Source: Pseudarthrobacter sp. NIBRBAC000502770 (GTDB taxonomy: Bacteria; Actinomycetota; Actinomycetes; Actinomycetales; Micrococcaceae). Taken from it: DNA of 64,000 bases. A program made the position numbers and the translations under genes. A model generated the notes under the pieces. That model did no database searches. It saw only the letters and a program-made list of their open reading frames with translations, and was not told the origin of the DNA. The stretch is taken from NCBI RefSeq assembly GCF_006517815.1, contig NZ_CP041198.1, positions 3,968,001 through 4,032,000 of the forward strand. Direction: 5' to 3'. Of this stretch, positions 43,470 to 53,695 are shown in pieces; within the stretch, counting starts at the first letter, position 1; each line of letters opens with the position of its first letter.

Positions 43470-44966
43470 ATGACCACACCAACCGGCGGGGAACGTTTGC
43501 GGGACCGGCGTTCCCAACGCTCCGGCAGCATGGCCCGGGAGGCAAGGAAGCCTTGGCACCTGGTCCTGGCCGCCCTGGTGCTGATCGCGCTAACCATCCC
43601 CGCGGCCCTGCTGGTGGCCCCCGGCTTCCGCGGACCCGAGGCCCCGGCGGCCGCCGTCTCTGCGCCCGCCTGGCAGCAGGCTCCCGCCACACTGTCCGTC
43701 CCACAGGTGCTTGCACCCCTCCAGCCTTCGGCGCCGGTGCCCGCACCGCCTGCCGTGGCGGCGCAGGTGGAACCGGTATTGACGGCCGACGGCGGGGGTA
43801 CTTTCACGGGCATGGTGCAGGATGCGCTCACGGGCCAGGTCCTCTTTGACCGGGGCGGCTCGGAAAGCCGGGTGCCGGCGTCGAACCTCAAGCTGCTGAC
43901 TGCCGTGGCCGCGCTTCGCACGTTGGGACCGGACCACCGGTTCACCACGAAGGTGGTGCGGGGCCCAGCTCCCGGGCAGGTGGTCCTGGCGGGCGGCGGG
44001 GACGTCCTCCTGGGGGCAGGGGAATCGCAGCCCGGACAGACCCTGGGCCACGCCGGCCTGGCCACGCTTGCCGCACTGACAGTGCAGTCCCTGCAGGCCA
44101 CGGGCACCACCGGCGAGATCAAGGTACTGGTGGACGACTCCCTCTTCACCGGCCCGGCGCTGAATCCCAACTGGTTGTCCGGCGACGTGGAAGCGGGCGA
44201 AATCGCCCCGCTCTACCCGCTGGCCCTCAACTCCGCGCGCTTCGACCCCGCCGTCACCACCGGTCCGCGGCCCCAGGACGCTGCGATGTCCGCAGCGCAG
44301 GAATTCGCAGCCCGGCTCCGGGCCGCCGGTGCCGGGGCGGCACTGACCGTGGCGGCCGGCGTCGACCGTTCACCCGGCGCGGCCAGTGCCGGTGCTGCTG
44401 TCCTGGCCGGTGTCGACTCGGCCACCGTGGCGGAGCAGGTGGACCTGATGCTGCAGGTCTCGGACAACTACCTGGCCGAGACCATGGGCCGGATGGCGGC
44501 CGTGGCCACGGGGCGGCCCGGCAGCAATGACGGCGCCACGGCCGCAGTCACCGCCGAACTGGCGGCAGCGGCGGTCACCCCGGACGCCGTAAAACTGGTG
44601 GATGTGTGCGGGCTGGCCATGGGCAACCAGGTCACGGCCCGCCAGTTCACGGACGTGGTTCGCGCCATGACCACCGGCGTTGATACCAGGCTTCGCTCTG
44701 CCCTGGACGGGTTCCCGGTCGGCGGCCTGTCGGGCACCTTGGACACCCGCTACGGGGACTCCACCACCTCCGGGGGTGCCGGGCTGGTCCACGCCAAGAC
44801 CGGGACCCTGAACACCGTGCTGGCGCTCAGCGGCTACGTGGTTGACGCAGACGGCCGGCTTCTGGTGTTCTCCTTCATCGGCAACGGACTGACGCCCGGA
44901 GCTGCCGGCAACAAAGTGGCGCTGGACCGGGCAGCCACCGCCCTGGCAGGCTGCGGCTGCCGCTAG
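43470..44966 (+). CDS. dacB: D-alanyl-D-alanine carboxypeptidase/endopeptidase (PBP4 type)
   Basis: A 498-residue class C low-molecular-mass penicillin-binding protein acting on peptidoglycan outside the membrane. One membrane segment lies at about residues 29-50 ([20 protein letters not shown]), then a Pro/Ala linker. Active-site motifs are SNLK (Ser138, Lys141), SDN in QVSDNYLAE and KTG in HAKTGTLN, all intact. Start alternatives are the ATG at 43470 and a GTG at 43434; neither has an ideal ribosome site. It heads the conserved + strand block ending in panC and is divergent from ppa. Confidence 0.9.
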   Translation: MTTPTGGERLRDRRSQRSGSMAREARKPWHLVLAALVLIALTIPAALLVAPGFRGPEAPAAAVSAPAWQQAPATLSVPQVLAPLQPSAPVPAPPAVAAQVEPVLTADGGGTFTGMVQDALTGQVLFDRGGSESRVPASNLKLLTAVAALRTLGPDHRFTTKVVRGPAPGQVVLAGGGDVLLGAGESQPGQTLGHAGLATLAALTVQSLQATGTTGEIKVLVDDSLFTGPALNPNWLSGDVEAGEIAPLYPLALNSARFDPAVTTGPRPQDAAMSAAQEFAARLRAAGAGAALTVAAGVDRSPGAASAGAAVLAGVDSATVAEQVDLMLQVSDNYLAETMGRMAAVATGRPGSNDGATAAVTAELAAAAVTPDAVKLVDVCGLAMGNQVTARQFTDVVRAMTTGVDTRLRSALDGFPVGGLSGTLDTRYGDSTTSGGAGLVHAKTGTLNTVLALSGYVVDADGRLLVFSFIGNGLTPGAAGNKVALDRAATALAGCGCR

Positions 44967-44973
44967 GGGTTGC

Positions 44974-45177
44974 CTACTCCGTGGGGCGCTGCGTTGCGGG
45001 GGTGGGTCCGGGCTGTGCTGCCTCCGTGGCTGAGGCGGCGGCGGGCGCCGGCCCTGCAGCCATGGCGGACGGTGCGGTGGTGCCAAGCAGGGCGGCCATG
45101 ACGACGGCGGCCAGCACCGACTTCCAGCCCTTGCGGGGACCGACGGTCAGGGGAGCGATGGGACGGTAGGGGATCAT
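44974..45177 (-). CDS. Small secreted or membrane-anchored protein
   Basis: A 67-residue protein on the strand opposite to its neighbours. AGGAGG stands 5 nt before the ATG at 45177. After a short N-terminus with basic residues (PRKGWK) comes a hydrophobic stretch SVLAAVVMAALLGTTAPSAMA ending at an AMA-A site, so Sec export with cleavage leaves a 30-residue Ala/Pro/Thr peptide. No family recognised. It converges on dacB, 7 nt away. Small size makes the call moderate. Confidence 0.6.
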   Translation of the reverse strand: MIPYRPIAPLTVGPRKGWKSVLAAVVMAALLGTTAPSAMAAGPAPAAASATEAAQPGPTPATQRPTE

Positions 45178-45350
45178 GGTGTCCTCCTGCGGGATAGGGC
45201 CGCTCCGGTGCGGGCGGAATGTTTTCGTGGTTCCCACTGTGCGGGTCCGGACTGGGACAGCGCTTTCGCCTCCCTGTGCGGGGGCTGTGGAAGTTTCGCC
45301 GGTCAGCGAACTTAAGGACGTTGTCCGGTGCGCTGTGTTCTGATGGGACC

Positions 45351-46550
45351 ATGGAGTCCACTGCACGCGAGTCCGCACCGACGTTGTCCCCGGCAACCCA
45401 GTCCAACCAGGCAGCCCAGCCCAACCAGTCAGGCCAGCCCAACCAGTCAGGCCAGTCCAACCCGGCGCAGGCCCTGATCAACTGGGACCTCGCTGCCTCT
45501 GCCGCGGCGCGGTTGGCCCCGGCCGGACCCGTGCTTGACGGAAAAGCCATCGGCGATGCGGTGGACAGCCTGCGCCGGCTCGCGGACGCATCCGTTCCCC
45601 ATGTCCACGAAATCACCGGGCTGGAAGCCGCGCGGGACCTTCGCGACTCCTCCGTGCTGGTGGTGGACCGGGCGTCCTGGGCCAAAGCCAACACCCAAAG
45701 CTTCGCAGTAATGCTCAAGCCCGCCATGCAGAAGATGCTGGACACCCGCCGCGGCAACCTCAGCCCCGCTGCCGCCCAGGTCAGTGGCGCCATTACCGGC
45801 AGCCAGTTGGGCGCCGTCCTGGCTTTCCTGTCCAGCAAGGTCCTGGGCCAGTACGATCCCTTTGCGGCCCTGGCCGAGAACTCCACGGCCCCTGCCGCAG
45901 GCCGGCTCCTGCTGGTGGCGCCAAACATCATCTCGGTGGAGCGCGAACTCAACGTCGCCCCGGAGGACTTCCGGCTCTGGGTGTGCCTGCACGAACAGAC
46001 GCACCGGGTGCAGTTCGCGGCAGCGCCGTGGCTGCGCCACCACATGCTGGAGCAAATCGACGAACTCAGCGGGCACCTCCTGGGCAACGTCGATTCCCTC
46101 ATGGAGCGCGCCTCGGCTGCCGCGCGTTCGCTCAAGGACCGCTCTGCCAGCGGAAACACGCCGGGGCGCGGCGCCATCCTGGACCTGCTGCAGGACCCCG
46201 AGGAAAAGGCTGCCATCTCGCACCTCACTGCTGTGATGAGCCTCCTTGAGGGTCACGCGAATGTGGTGATGGATGCCGTGGATGCGAGCATCGTGCCTTC
46301 CGTCAAAACCATCCGGCAGCGCTTCAACGACCGCGGCAAGGACCGCGGCGTGATCGAGAAGTTCATCCGCAGCCTCCTGGGCCTGGACGCCAAGATGCGC
46401 CAATACTCAGACGGCGCCCGCTTTGTCCGCGCCGTGGTGGACGTGGCCGGCATGGAGGGCTTCAACAAGGTGTGGGACTCGGTGGACCACCTTCCCACCG
46501 AACCCGAGATCCACGACGCCAAGCTGTGGCTCGACCGGATGGGCCTCTAG
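45351..46550 (+). CDS. DUF2342 zinc-dependent metalloprotease-like protein
   Basis: A 399-residue protein of the actinobacterial DUF2342 family (also listed as F420-biosynthesis-associated). The zinc motif is HEQTH at 214-218 in CLHEQTHRVQF, and SLLEGHANVVMD provides the distal Glu/His. The function is unknown; protease activity is predicted from the motif. The N-terminus (residues 15-38) holds an NQSGQP repeat encoded by an 18-bp tandem repeat. It is the usual neighbour of tilS, whose start follows its stop directly. Confidence 0.85.
   Translation: MESTARESAPTLSPATQSNQAAQPNQSGQPNQSGQSNPAQALINWDLAASAAARLAPAGPVLDGKAIGDAVDSLRRLADASVPHVHEITGLEAARDLRDSSVLVVDRASWAKANTQSFAVMLKPAMQKMLDTRRGNLSPAAAQVSGAITGSQLGAVLAFLSSKVLGQYDPFAALAENSTAPAAGRLLLVAPNIISVERELNVAPEDFRLWVCLHEQTHRVQFAAAPWLRHHMLEQIDELSGHLLGNVDSLMERASAAARSLKDRSASGNTPGRGAILDLLQDPEEKAAISHLTAVMSLLEGHANVVMDAVDASIVPSVKTIRQRFNDRGKDRGVIEKFIRSLLGLDAKMRQYSDGARFVRAVVDVAGMEGFNKVWDSVDHLPTEPEIHDAKLWLDRMGL
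45402..45463. repeat. 18-bp tandem repeat in the DUF2342 gene
   Basis: Two identical units CCCAACCAGTCAGGCCAG (45420-45437, 45438-45455), with a diverged copy before and a partial copy after, encode the NQSGQP repeat. Copy number may vary among strains. Confidence 0.85.
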
Positions 46551-47732
46551 TTGCCCTCAGAGGTACCGGCGGGCGCCCCGGCAGCTGAAGGACAGGGCGC
46601 GCGGAGGGGTCGACGACGGCCCGGCAGGTTGGCGCCCGTCGTTGGCACTGCGCGCAAACTGCTGCAGAACGCCCTGGCCGGCGCCGGCTATCCGCGCCAC
46701 GTCCTTGTAGCCTGCAGCGGCGGACCGGACTCGTTGGCGCTCGCCGCCGTCGCCGCCTACTTCGCCCGCCGCGGCCACGTGGACGGCCACCCGCTGACCG
46801 TCGGCGCCGTGGTGGTGGACCACCAGCTGCAGGAGGGGTCCGGCGAGGTCGCCGCCCGTACGGCCGAAGCATTGCAGGACCTGGGTCTGCAGCCGGTGGA
46901 AATCCGTACCGTTACGGTGGCCGGTGCCGGAATGGGCCCCGAGGCCGCCGCCCGCGAAGCCCGGCACGCCGCGCTGGAAGCCGCAGCCGGAGGGCAGGGC
47001 GCGCAGGCAGTGGTGCTGGGCCACACCCTGGACGACCAGGCCGAGCAAGTACTGTTGGGCCTGGCCCGCGGCTCCGGCACGCGGTCCCTGGCGGGTATGC
47101 GGCCGGTCCGTCCCGGGGCCGGAAATGCCGTTCTCCTGCGCCCCTTCCTGGAACTCCGGCGGGCGGACACGGAAGAAATCTGCGCAGTGGAGGAGCTGGA
47201 TCCCTGGCACGATCCCACCAACTCCGACCCCTCCTTTGCCCGGTCGCGGACCCGGGTGGAAGTCCTGCCGCACCTTGAGGAAAAACTTGGTCCCGGCGTC
47301 GCCGAATCCCTTGCCCGGACCGCTGCCATCCTGCAGTTGGACGCCGACTACCTCGAGGATGTGGCGGAAAGCACCTATGCCTCCCTGGTGGTGCGTGATG
47401 GCAGGGACCTGAGCCTGCCGGAGGAGGAATTGCGCGCGCTGGCGCCTGCCATCAGGTTCCGCGTCATCGCCAAGGCAGCGGCCGACGCCGGCGGGCAGCA
47501 GCCCAGCTACCGGCGGCTTTTGGCGGCGGAAGCACTGCTGCGGCGGCAAGGTTCCGCCGGTCCCGTGGAGCTTCCGGGCGGGGTGGCGGTGTACAGGTTG
47601 TCGCTCGCGCAGCTGGAGGAATCGAAGGACGCTGCCGCAGCAGGGGCCCCGGACGGTACCGGTGCCGTTCCCCGCGAACCCGCGCGCTGTGGGAAGCTAG
47701 TATTCCGGCCTCAAAAACCGCCCGCAAAATAG
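46551..47732 (+). CDS. tilS: tRNA(Ile)-lysidine synthetase
   Basis: A 393-residue enzyme that modifies the wobble C of the CAU anticodon of tRNA-Ile to lysidine, which switches its decoding from Met to Ile codons. The PP-loop motif is VACSGGPDSLALA, with LGHTLDDQAEQVLLGLARGSG and RPFLELRRADTEE further on. The start is TTG at 46551, next to the previous stop (TAG TTG); it is a weak start and the first 30 basic residues are poorly conserved, so the true start may be later. hpt follows after 30 nt, the classic tilS-hpt-ftsH order. Confidence 0.92.
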   Translation: MPSEVPAGAPAAEGQGARRGRRRPGRLAPVVGTARKLLQNALAGAGYPRHVLVACSGGPDSLALAAVAAYFARRGHVDGHPLTVGAVVVDHQLQEGSGEVAARTAEALQDLGLQPVEIRTVTVAGAGMGPEAAAREARHAALEAAAGGQGAQAVVLGHTLDDQAEQVLLGLARGSGTRSLAGMRPVRPGAGNAVLLRPFLELRRADTEEICAVEELDPWHDPTNSDPSFARSRTRVEVLPHLEEKLGPGVAESLARTAAILQLDADYLEDVAESTYASLVVRDGRDLSLPEEELRALAPAIRFRVIAKAAADAGGQQPSYRRLLAAEALLRRQGSAGPVELPGGVAVYRLSLAQLEESKDAAAAGAPDGTGAVPREPARCGKLVFRPQKPPAK

Positions 47733-47762
47733 TCGCACCCCGCATCTACACAGGAGCCATTG

Positions 47763-48314
47763 GTGGATTCAAACGACGTCCAGGCAGATCTCAAGCACGT
47801 TCTCTACACCAAGGAACAGATCCAGCAGCGGATCACCGAACTCGCCGCACAGATCGACAAGGACTACGAGGGACGCGAAATCCTCATTGTTGGCGTCCTC
47901 AAGGGTGCCGTCATGGTCATGGCCGACCTGGCCCGGGCGCTGCACAGCCACATCTCCATGGACTGGATGGCCGTGTCCTCCTACGGCTCCGGTACGCAGT
48001 CCTCCGGCGTGGTGCGGATCCTCAAGGACCTGGACACGGACCTGATGGGCAAGGACGTACTGATCGTCGAGGACATCATCGACTCCGGCCTGACCCTGTC
48101 CTGGCTCAAGACCAACCTGGAATCCCGCGGCACCGCCTCCGTGGAAATCTGCACCGCGTTCCGCAAGCCCACCGCGGCCAAGGTGCAGATCGACGTCAAG
48201 TACGTCGGCTACGACATCCCCAACGAATTCGTGGTGGGCTACGGCCTGGATTACGCGGAAAAGTACCGCAACCTGGACTTCGTGGGCACCCTGGCCCCGC
48301 ACGTTTACGAGTAG
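47763..48314 (+). CDS. hpt: Hypoxanthine phosphoribosyltransferase
   Basis: A 183-residue purine salvage enzyme making IMP or GMP from hypoxanthine or guanine and PRPP. The PRPP loop is VLIVEDIIDSGLTLSWL, with LIVGVLKGAVMVMADL near the N-terminus and VKYVGYDIPNEFVVGYGLDY at the C-terminus. GTG at 47763 is chosen because AGGAG lies 6 nt upstream; TTG at 47760 is too close to it. It lies between tilS and ftsH. Confidence 0.95.
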   Translation: MDSNDVQADLKHVLYTKEQIQQRITELAAQIDKDYEGREILIVGVLKGAVMVMADLARALHSHISMDWMAVSSYGSGTQSSGVVRILKDLDTDLMGKDVLIVEDIIDSGLTLSWLKTNLESRGTASVEICTAFRKPTAAKVQIDVKYVGYDIPNEFVVGYGLDYAEKYRNLDFVGTLAPHVYE

Positions 48315-48495
48315 GCGCCGGCCGCGGAAAGCCCCGGCCCGCACCGCCCGGCGCACTCCCTTCCGTGCGCCACGCGGCGGAGCGCCGGGCCGATACGCCC
48401 ACAGGGAACTTTTGCTTTTCGCTATGCGTGATGTACTCCGGACGGTGTATAGCTAGAAGCTGACGCAGCACCATCACGCGCGCAGACTACTCGCC

Positions 48496-48540
48496 GTGAA
48501 GCACTACCGGAAGGGACGGGGTCAGCCCCCGAACAGATGA
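48496..48540 (+). CDS. Possible 14-codon upstream frame before ftsH
   Basis: GTG at 48496 opens a short frame whose TGA overlaps the ftsH ATG (ATGA, 48537-48540). The ftsH start has no ribosome site of its own nearby; GGAAGGGACGGGG lies about 16 nt away inside this frame. Coupled reinitiation is possible. Evidence is positional only. Confidence 0.3.
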   Translation: MKHYRKGRGQPPNR

Positions 48541-50600
48541 AAGCTAAGAACTTCTTCAAAGGCCCGGGCATCTGGATCGTCGTTGTGGTCGGTCTGCTCC
48601 TAGTGGCTTTTGCAACGCTCGCCCCCGGCGGTGCGGCCCGGATCGACACGGACAAGGGCCTGGAACTGCTCTCCAGCAACAAGGTGGAGCAGGCCAAGAT
48701 CTTCGACGGTGAAAACCGCGTTGACCTCACGCTGAAGGACAACCTGCAGGTGGACGGGCAGGACAAAGGCAAGAGCGTCCAGTTCTTCTTCGTGGATGCC
48801 CGCGCGCAGGACGTGGTGAAGGCTGTCACCGACGCCAAGCCGGCCCAGGGCTTCACGGACCAGCCGATTGAAAGCAACTGGTTCTCGGGCCTGCTTTCCC
48901 TCCTGATCCCCGTGATCCTGCTGGGCGCACTCTTCTGGTTCCTGATGACCCGCATGCAGGGCGGCGGCTCCAAGATCATGCAGTTCGGCAAGTCCAAGGC
49001 CAAGATGGTCAGCAAGGACATGCCGCAGGTGACCTTCGCTGACGTTGCAGGTGCGGATGAGGCCGTGGAGGAACTGCAGGAGATCAAGGAATTCCTGCAG
49101 GAACCGGCCAAGTTCCAGGCCGTCGGCGCCAAGATCCCCAAGGGCGTGCTGCTGTACGGCCCGCCAGGCACCGGTAAGACCCTGCTGGCCCGCGCCGTTG
49201 CCGGTGAGGCCGGCGTACCCTTCTTCTCCATTTCCGGCTCCGACTTCGTGGAAATGTTCGTCGGCGTCGGTGCGTCCCGTGTCCGCGATCTCTTCGAGCA
49301 GGCCAAAGCCAATTCGCCGGCCATCATCTTCGTGGATGAGATCGACGCCGTCGGCCGGCACCGCGGCGCCGGCATCGGCGGCGGCAACGACGAACGCGAG
49401 CAGACGCTCAACCAGCTCCTCGTGGAGATGGACGGCTTCGACGTCAAGACCAACGTGATCCTGATCGCCGCCACCAACCGGCCCGACGTCCTGGACCCGG
49501 CACTTCTGCGCCCCGGCCGCTTCGACCGCCAGGTATCCGTGGAAGCACCGGACCTGATCGGGCGCGACCAGATCCTGCAGGTGCATGCCAAGGGCAAGCC
49601 GATGGCCCCCGGCGTTGACCTGAAGGCCGTGGCCAAGAAGACGCCCGGCTACACCGGTGCGGACCTGGCCAACGTCCTGAACGAGGCCGCGCTGCTCACG
49701 GCCCGCTCCAACGCCAACCTGATTGACGACCGCGCCCTGGACGAGGCCATCGACCGCGTCATGGCCGGCCCGCAGAAGCGCAGCCGCGTCATGAAGGAAC
49801 ACGAGCGCAAGATCACCGCCTACCACGAAGGCGGCCACGCCCTGGTGGCGGCAGCCCTGCGGAACTCGGCGCCGGTCACCAAGATCACCATCCTCCCGCG
49901 TGGCCGGGCCTTGGGCTACACCATGGTGGTTCCGGAGAACGACAAGTACTCCATCACCCGGAACGAGCTCCTGGACCAGATGGCCTACGCCATGGGTGGC
50001 CGCGTGGCGGAGGAGATCGTCTTCCATGATCCTTCCACCGGCGCTTCCAACGACATCGAAAAGGCCACCGGCACCGCACGCAAGATGGTCACCGAATACG
50101 GCATGAGCGAACGCGTGGGGGCTGTCCGCCTTGGCCAGGGCGGCGGTGAGCCGTTCCTGGGCCGCGATGCCGGCCATGAGCGCAACTACTCGGACCAGAT
50201 CGCCTACGTTGTGGACGAGGAAGTGCGCCGCCTGATCGAGCAGGCACATGATGAGGCCTACGAAATCCTCACCGAGAACCGGGACATCCTGGACTTCCTC
50301 GCCCTGGAGCTGCTGGAGCGGGAAACCCTCAACCAGGCCGAGATTGCCGACATCTTCCGTGACGTCCGCAAGCGTGACTTCCGCGAAGTGTGGCTGTCCA
50401 AGGAGACCCGGCCGGTCCAGCAGGCCGGCCCCGTGGAAAGCCGCCAGGAGCGGGCTGAGCGCGAAGCGCAGGAGGAAGCCAAGAAGGCCCGGATGGATGA
50501 GCCGCTGGACGCCCAGCCGCCGCATTCGCAGGGCGTTCCGGAGGACGCTCCGTTTCATGGAGGAACCCCCGACTCGGGGCCTGACACCCTTCGCGGCTAA
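48537..50600 (+). CDS. ftsH: ATP-dependent zinc metalloprotease FtsH
   Basis: A 687-residue membrane AAA protease that degrades misfolded and regulatory membrane proteins. Two membrane segments (residues about 11-29 and 115-138) flank a small extracytoplasmic domain. Walker A is GPPGTGKT at 208-215, Walker B is IIFVDEID, the second region of homology has RPGRFDRQ, and the zinc site is HEGGH at 430-434 with Asp506 as third ligand. A charged C-terminal tail is variable. TGTATAGC near 48449 may be a promoter element. folE starts 9 nt after the stop. Confidence 0.97.
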   Translation: MKAKNFFKGPGIWIVVVVGLLLVAFATLAPGGAARIDTDKGLELLSSNKVEQAKIFDGENRVDLTLKDNLQVDGQDKGKSVQFFFVDARAQDVVKAVTDAKPAQGFTDQPIESNWFSGLLSLLIPVILLGALFWFLMTRMQGGGSKIMQFGKSKAKMVSKDMPQVTFADVAGADEAVEELQEIKEFLQEPAKFQAVGAKIPKGVLLYGPPGTGKTLLARAVAGEAGVPFFSISGSDFVEMFVGVGASRVRDLFEQAKANSPAIIFVDEIDAVGRHRGAGIGGGNDEREQTLNQLLVEMDGFDVKTNVILIAATNRPDVLDPALLRPGRFDRQVSVEAPDLIGRDQILQVHAKGKPMAPGVDLKAVAKKTPGYTGADLANVLNEAALLTARSNANLIDDRALDEAIDRVMAGPQKRSRVMKEHERKITAYHEGGHALVAAALRNSAPVTKITILPRGRALGYTMVVPENDKYSITRNELLDQMAYAMGGRVAEEIVFHDPSTGASNDIEKATGTARKMVTEYGMSERVGAVRLGQGGGEPFLGRDAGHERNYSDQIAYVVDEEVRRLIEQAHDEAYEILTENRDILDFLALELLERETLNQAEIADIFRDVRKRDFREVWLSKETRPVQQAGPVESRQERAEREAQEEAKKARMDEPLDAQPPHSQGVPEDAPFHGGTPDSGPDTLRG

Positions 50601-50609
50601 GCTTTCCCT

Positions 50610-51254
50610 GTGACTTCCTTCGACGACGACGACGTTTCCGCCTCCGCCGCCTACCCGGCGGAGGCCGGTTCCCACCACTCCAAGAGCGAAAAGGTGGACC
50701 GGCCACGGATTGAAGCGGCCGTCCGTGAGATCCTCCTTGCCATCGGCGAGGACCCGGACCGCGGCGGCCTGGTGGACACCCCCAAAAGGGTTGCAAAGGC
50801 CTATGCGGAGGTGTTTGCCGGGCTGCACCATGATCCGGCGGACGTCCTGTCCACCACCTTCGACCTGGACCATGAGGAATTGGTCCTGGTGAAGGACATC
50901 CCGTTCTACTCCACGTGTGAGCACCACCTGGTGCCGTTCCACGGGGTTGCCCACGTTGGGTACATTCCCTCGCATGACGGCAAGGTGACCGGACTGAGCA
51001 AGCTGGCACGGCTGGTGGACATCTACGCCCGCCGCCCGCAAGTGCAGGAACGGCTGACCACCGAAATCGTCGAGGCGATGGTGCAGTACCTCAAACCCCG
51101 CGGTGCCATCGTCGTTGTCGAATGCGAACACATGTGCATGTCCATGCGCGGCATCCGCAAGCCCGGAGCGAAGACCGTCACCAGTGCGGTCCGCGGGCAG
51201 CTTCATGATCCGGCCACCCGTGCCGAAGCCATGAGCCTCATCCTCGGAAGGTAA
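50610..51254 (+). CDS. folE: GTP cyclohydrolase I
   Basis: A 214-residue enzyme that opens GTP to dihydroneopterin triphosphate, the first step of folate synthesis. The zinc site is CEHH (Cys103, His106) in [14 protein letters not shown] and Cys176 in EHMCMSMRG. The first 28 residues are acidic and variable. GTG start 9 nt after ftsH. It is followed directly by folP, folB and folK. Confidence 0.97.
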   Translation: MTSFDDDDVSASAAYPAEAGSHHSKSEKVDRPRIEAAVREILLAIGEDPDRGGLVDTPKRVAKAYAEVFAGLHHDPADVLSTTFDLDHEELVLVKDIPFYSTCEHHLVPFHGVAHVGYIPSHDGKVTGLSKLARLVDIYARRPQVQERLTTEIVEAMVQYLKPRGAIVVVECEHMCMSMRGIRKPGAKTVTSAVRGQLHDPATRAEAMSLILGR

Positions 51255-51263
51255 CCACAGACC

Positions 51264-52202
51264 ATGGATACACTCGCTGCAGCCCCCGGAACGGGGCCCG
51301 CAACATCCCCGCTGCCAATCCTGCGCAAGCCGCGGCCGGCCGCGCGGTTCGAAGACCTGCCCACCGGCCGCACCCTGGTCATGGGCATCCTGAACGTCAC
51401 CCCTGACTCCTTCAGCGACGGCGGCAAGCATGCGACGGCGGACACCGCCATCGCGGCCGGCCTGCGAATGTTCTACGCCGGCGCTGACATCATCGACGTT
51501 GGAGGCGAGTCCACCCGGCCGGGTGCCGACGACGTCACTCCGGATGAAGAGCAGCGCCGCGTGCTGCCGGTGATCGAAGCGCTGGTGAAGGCCGGCGCCC
51601 TGGTCAGCATCGACACCACGCACGCCTCCACGGCGGCCGCTGCACTCAAGGCCGGCGCTGCCATCATCAACGACGTCTCCGGACTGACCATCGAACCCGA
51701 GATGGTGGAGCTTGTGGCAACCTCCAAGGTGCCCTATGTCCTCACCCACCGCCGGGGCGACGCCAGGACCATGAACTCGCTCGCCGAATATACGGACGTG
51801 GCCGGGGAAGTGGTGGCGGAGCTGGCAGGAGTGCGGGACAAGCTCTACGCTGCCGGCGTCAGCCAGGAACAGATCATCATCGACCCGGGCCTGGGGTTCG
51901 CCAAGAACGATGCCCAGAACTGGGAACTCCTGCAAAACCTGGACCAGCTGGACAGCCTGGGGCACAAGGTCCTGGTGGCCGCCTCCCGCAAGCGTTTCCT
52001 CGGCACCCTCCTTACCGTCGCCGGAAAGTCCGCCGCTCCGGACGAACGGGACGCTGCCACGGCCGCGATCACGGCGATCAGCGCCAGCCGCGGGGCATGG
52101 GCCGTGCGTGTGCACGACGTCGGGTCCAGCCTCGACGCGGTCAAGGTTGCGGCGCGCATGGCGGCGGCACCCTCGACACAAGCCGTACCTAAAACGCAAT
52201 AG
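51264..52202 (+). CDS. folP: Dihydropteroate synthase
   Basis: A 312-residue enzyme joining p-aminobenzoate to the pterin; the sulfonamide target. Signatures are MGILNVTPDSFSDGG, ADIIDVGGESTRPGA and IIIDPGLGFAKN. An extra N-terminal stretch of about 25 residues precedes the barrel. It lies 9 nt after folE and 13 nt before folB. Confidence 0.97.
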   Translation: MDTLAAAPGTGPATSPLPILRKPRPAARFEDLPTGRTLVMGILNVTPDSFSDGGKHATADTAIAAGLRMFYAGADIIDVGGESTRPGADDVTPDEEQRRVLPVIEALVKAGALVSIDTTHASTAAAALKAGAAIINDVSGLTIEPEMVELVATSKVPYVLTHRRGDARTMNSLAEYTDVAGEVVAELAGVRDKLYAAGVSQEQIIIDPGLGFAKNDAQNWELLQNLDQLDSLGHKVLVAASRKRFLGTLLTVAGKSAAPDERDAATAAITAISASRGAWAVRVHDVGSSLDAVKVAARMAAAPSTQAVPKTQ

Positions 52203-52215
52203 GGCCGGGGGACCC

Positions 52216-52608
52216 ATGGACAGGATTACGCTGACCGGAGTGACGGCAGTCGGCCACCACGGTGTCTTCGATTTCGAACGCCGGGAAGGGCAGCCCTTTG
52301 TGGTGGACGCCGTGCTCTACCTGGACTTCACCGGAGCCGCGCAGTCCGACGACGTCCGGGACACCGCCCACTACGGTGAGGTGGCCCAGCGTATTACCGA
52401 TTGGATCACCGGAGAGCCGCTCAACCTCATTGAGGCACTCGCGGTGCGGATCGCCGAAGGCCTCCTGTCCGAATTCGCCCTCCATGCCGTCGACATCACG
52501 GTCCATAAACCGAAGGCCCCCATTGAGGTTCCGTTCGGGGACGTGGCAGTGACGGTCCACCGGGATCGGGCCTCTGCCGTCCCTGCGCCGGCCGGGGCAC
52601 AGGCATGA
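52216..52608 (+). CDS. folB: Dihydroneopterin aldolase
   Basis: A 130-residue enzyme converting dihydroneopterin to hydroxymethyl-dihydropterin. Signatures are GVTAVGHHGVFDFERREGQPF near the N-terminus, DTAHYGEVAQ, and ITVHKPKAPI at the end. GGGGGA precedes the ATG at 52216. Its TGA overlaps the ATG of folK (52605-52608), so the two are coupled. Confidence 0.95.
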   Translation: MDRITLTGVTAVGHHGVFDFERREGQPFVVDAVLYLDFTGAAQSDDVRDTAHYGEVAQRITDWITGEPLNLIEALAVRIAEGLLSEFALHAVDITVHKPKAPIEVPFGDVAVTVHRDRASAVPAPAGAQA

Positions 52609-53150
52609 ACGGAATCTACACCAAGGCCGTGCTGGCCCTGGGAAGCAACCTCGGGGAACGGAATGAGACCCTGACCGAGGCCGTGGCGGACCTGGTGGAC
52701 CCGCCGGAGGTCCGGCTCCTCGCCGTCTCGCCCATTGTCCAGACCAAGGCGGTGGGCGGACCCTCCGGCCAGCCCGACTTCCTGAACATGGTCATCACCG
52801 TGGAAACCATCCTCACCCCTGCGGAACTGCTGGAACACTGCCAGGCCGTGGAGAACAAGCACCTCCGGGTCCGCGAGGTCCACTGGGGACCGCGGACGCT
52901 CGACGTCGACATCATCACCTACGGAGAGTTCCGCAGCGACGATCCCGTCCTGACCATCCCGCACCCCCGCGCAGCGTCACGCGCGTTCGTCCTCTATCCG
53001 TGGTCCCTCATCGAACCCGGCGCCACGTTGAACGGCGAACGGATCAGCACCCTGGCAGTGCAGGCCGACGATTTCAAGGATCTTGCCCCGTTTGACGGTT
53101 ACGGAGACTTTGACGGCCTGCCCACGGCGGGAGCTGTGGACGAGCGATGA
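52605..53150 (+). CDS. folK: HPPK, 6-hydroxymethyl-dihydropterin pyrophosphokinase
   Basis: A 181-residue enzyme activating the pterin for FolP. Signatures are ALGSNLGERNETL, QPDFLNMVITVET, and HWGPRTLDVDIITYG with the ATP-binding Arg and Asp residues, then IPHPRAASRAFVL. It overlaps folB and the next gene by ATGA at both ends, so the fol genes form one translational chain. Confidence 0.96.
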   Translation: MNGIYTKAVLALGSNLGERNETLTEAVADLVDPPEVRLLAVSPIVQTKAVGGPSGQPDFLNMVITVETILTPAELLEHCQAVENKHLRVREVHWGPRTLDVDIITYGEFRSDDPVLTIPHPRAASRAFVLYPWSLIEPGATLNGERISTLAVQADDFKDLAPFDGYGDFDGLPTAGAVDER

Positions 53151-53695
53151 AGCCCATCAACCCGCTGCGTTTGCTGCTGATCTGCGTCATTCTTGCCGTC
53201 GCGGGCTGGTCGGCCACGGTTGTCACCAGCCGCTACAGCATGGCCACGCCTGTCCTGCCCTCCACCGCGCTTGCCACCATGGGGGTCATCGTCGTCATCA
53301 CCTTGATCCTGGGGATCCGGATCCTGAGATGGCGGAACAGCCACCAGCCCAACAGCAAGACGAAGAAGACGCAGCTGGACCCCCTGCTGGCGGCCCGGAC
53401 CCTGGTCCTGGCGCAGGCGTGTGCGTACGCGGGGACGGTGCTGCTGGGCTGGCACGTGGGCATCTTCCTTGACCAGTTGCGGATCTGGAGCCTGCGCAGC
53501 GACCAGGGAATCACCTGGCTGGCCCTTGCCATGGCCGGCGGCGGCCTGGTGATGATCGTGGTGGGACTCCTCGTTGAGCGGTTTTGCAGGATTCCCCCGG
53601 AGGACGGCGACACCCCCGGTGCCGACGGGAAGAAGGGCCGCACCGCCCGCGGCGAGGCCGCCGGGGAAGGCGAGTATGCGTACCGAGGCGATTGA
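53147..53695 (+). CDS. DUF3180 membrane protein
   Basis: A 182-residue actinobacterial protein with four hydrophobic segments: about residues 7-25, 39-58, 84-104 and 121-145. The pattern AGWSATVVTSRY, then LARTLVLAQACAYAGTVLLGWH-like (here LAARTLVLAQACAYAGTV) is typical of DUF3180. Function is unknown. It overlaps folK by four bases and the next gene by 20, so it belongs to the same transcript. Residues after 150 are charged. Confidence 0.82.
   Translation: MKPINPLRLLLICVILAVAGWSATVVTSRYSMATPVLPSTALATMGVIVVITLILGIRILRWRNSHQPNSKTKKTQLDPLLAARTLVLAQACAYAGTVLLGWHVGIFLDQLRIWSLRSDQGITWLALAMAGGGLVMIVVGLLVERFCRIPPEDGDTPGADGKKGRTARGEAAGEGEYAYRGD

Noticed and set aside
48600..52217. A 1205-codon open frame antisense to ftsH, folE and folP
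   Set aside because: It lies opposite well-established genes. Long antisense frames arise from strong third-position G/C bias, and its protein is low-complexity with no domain or ribosome site.
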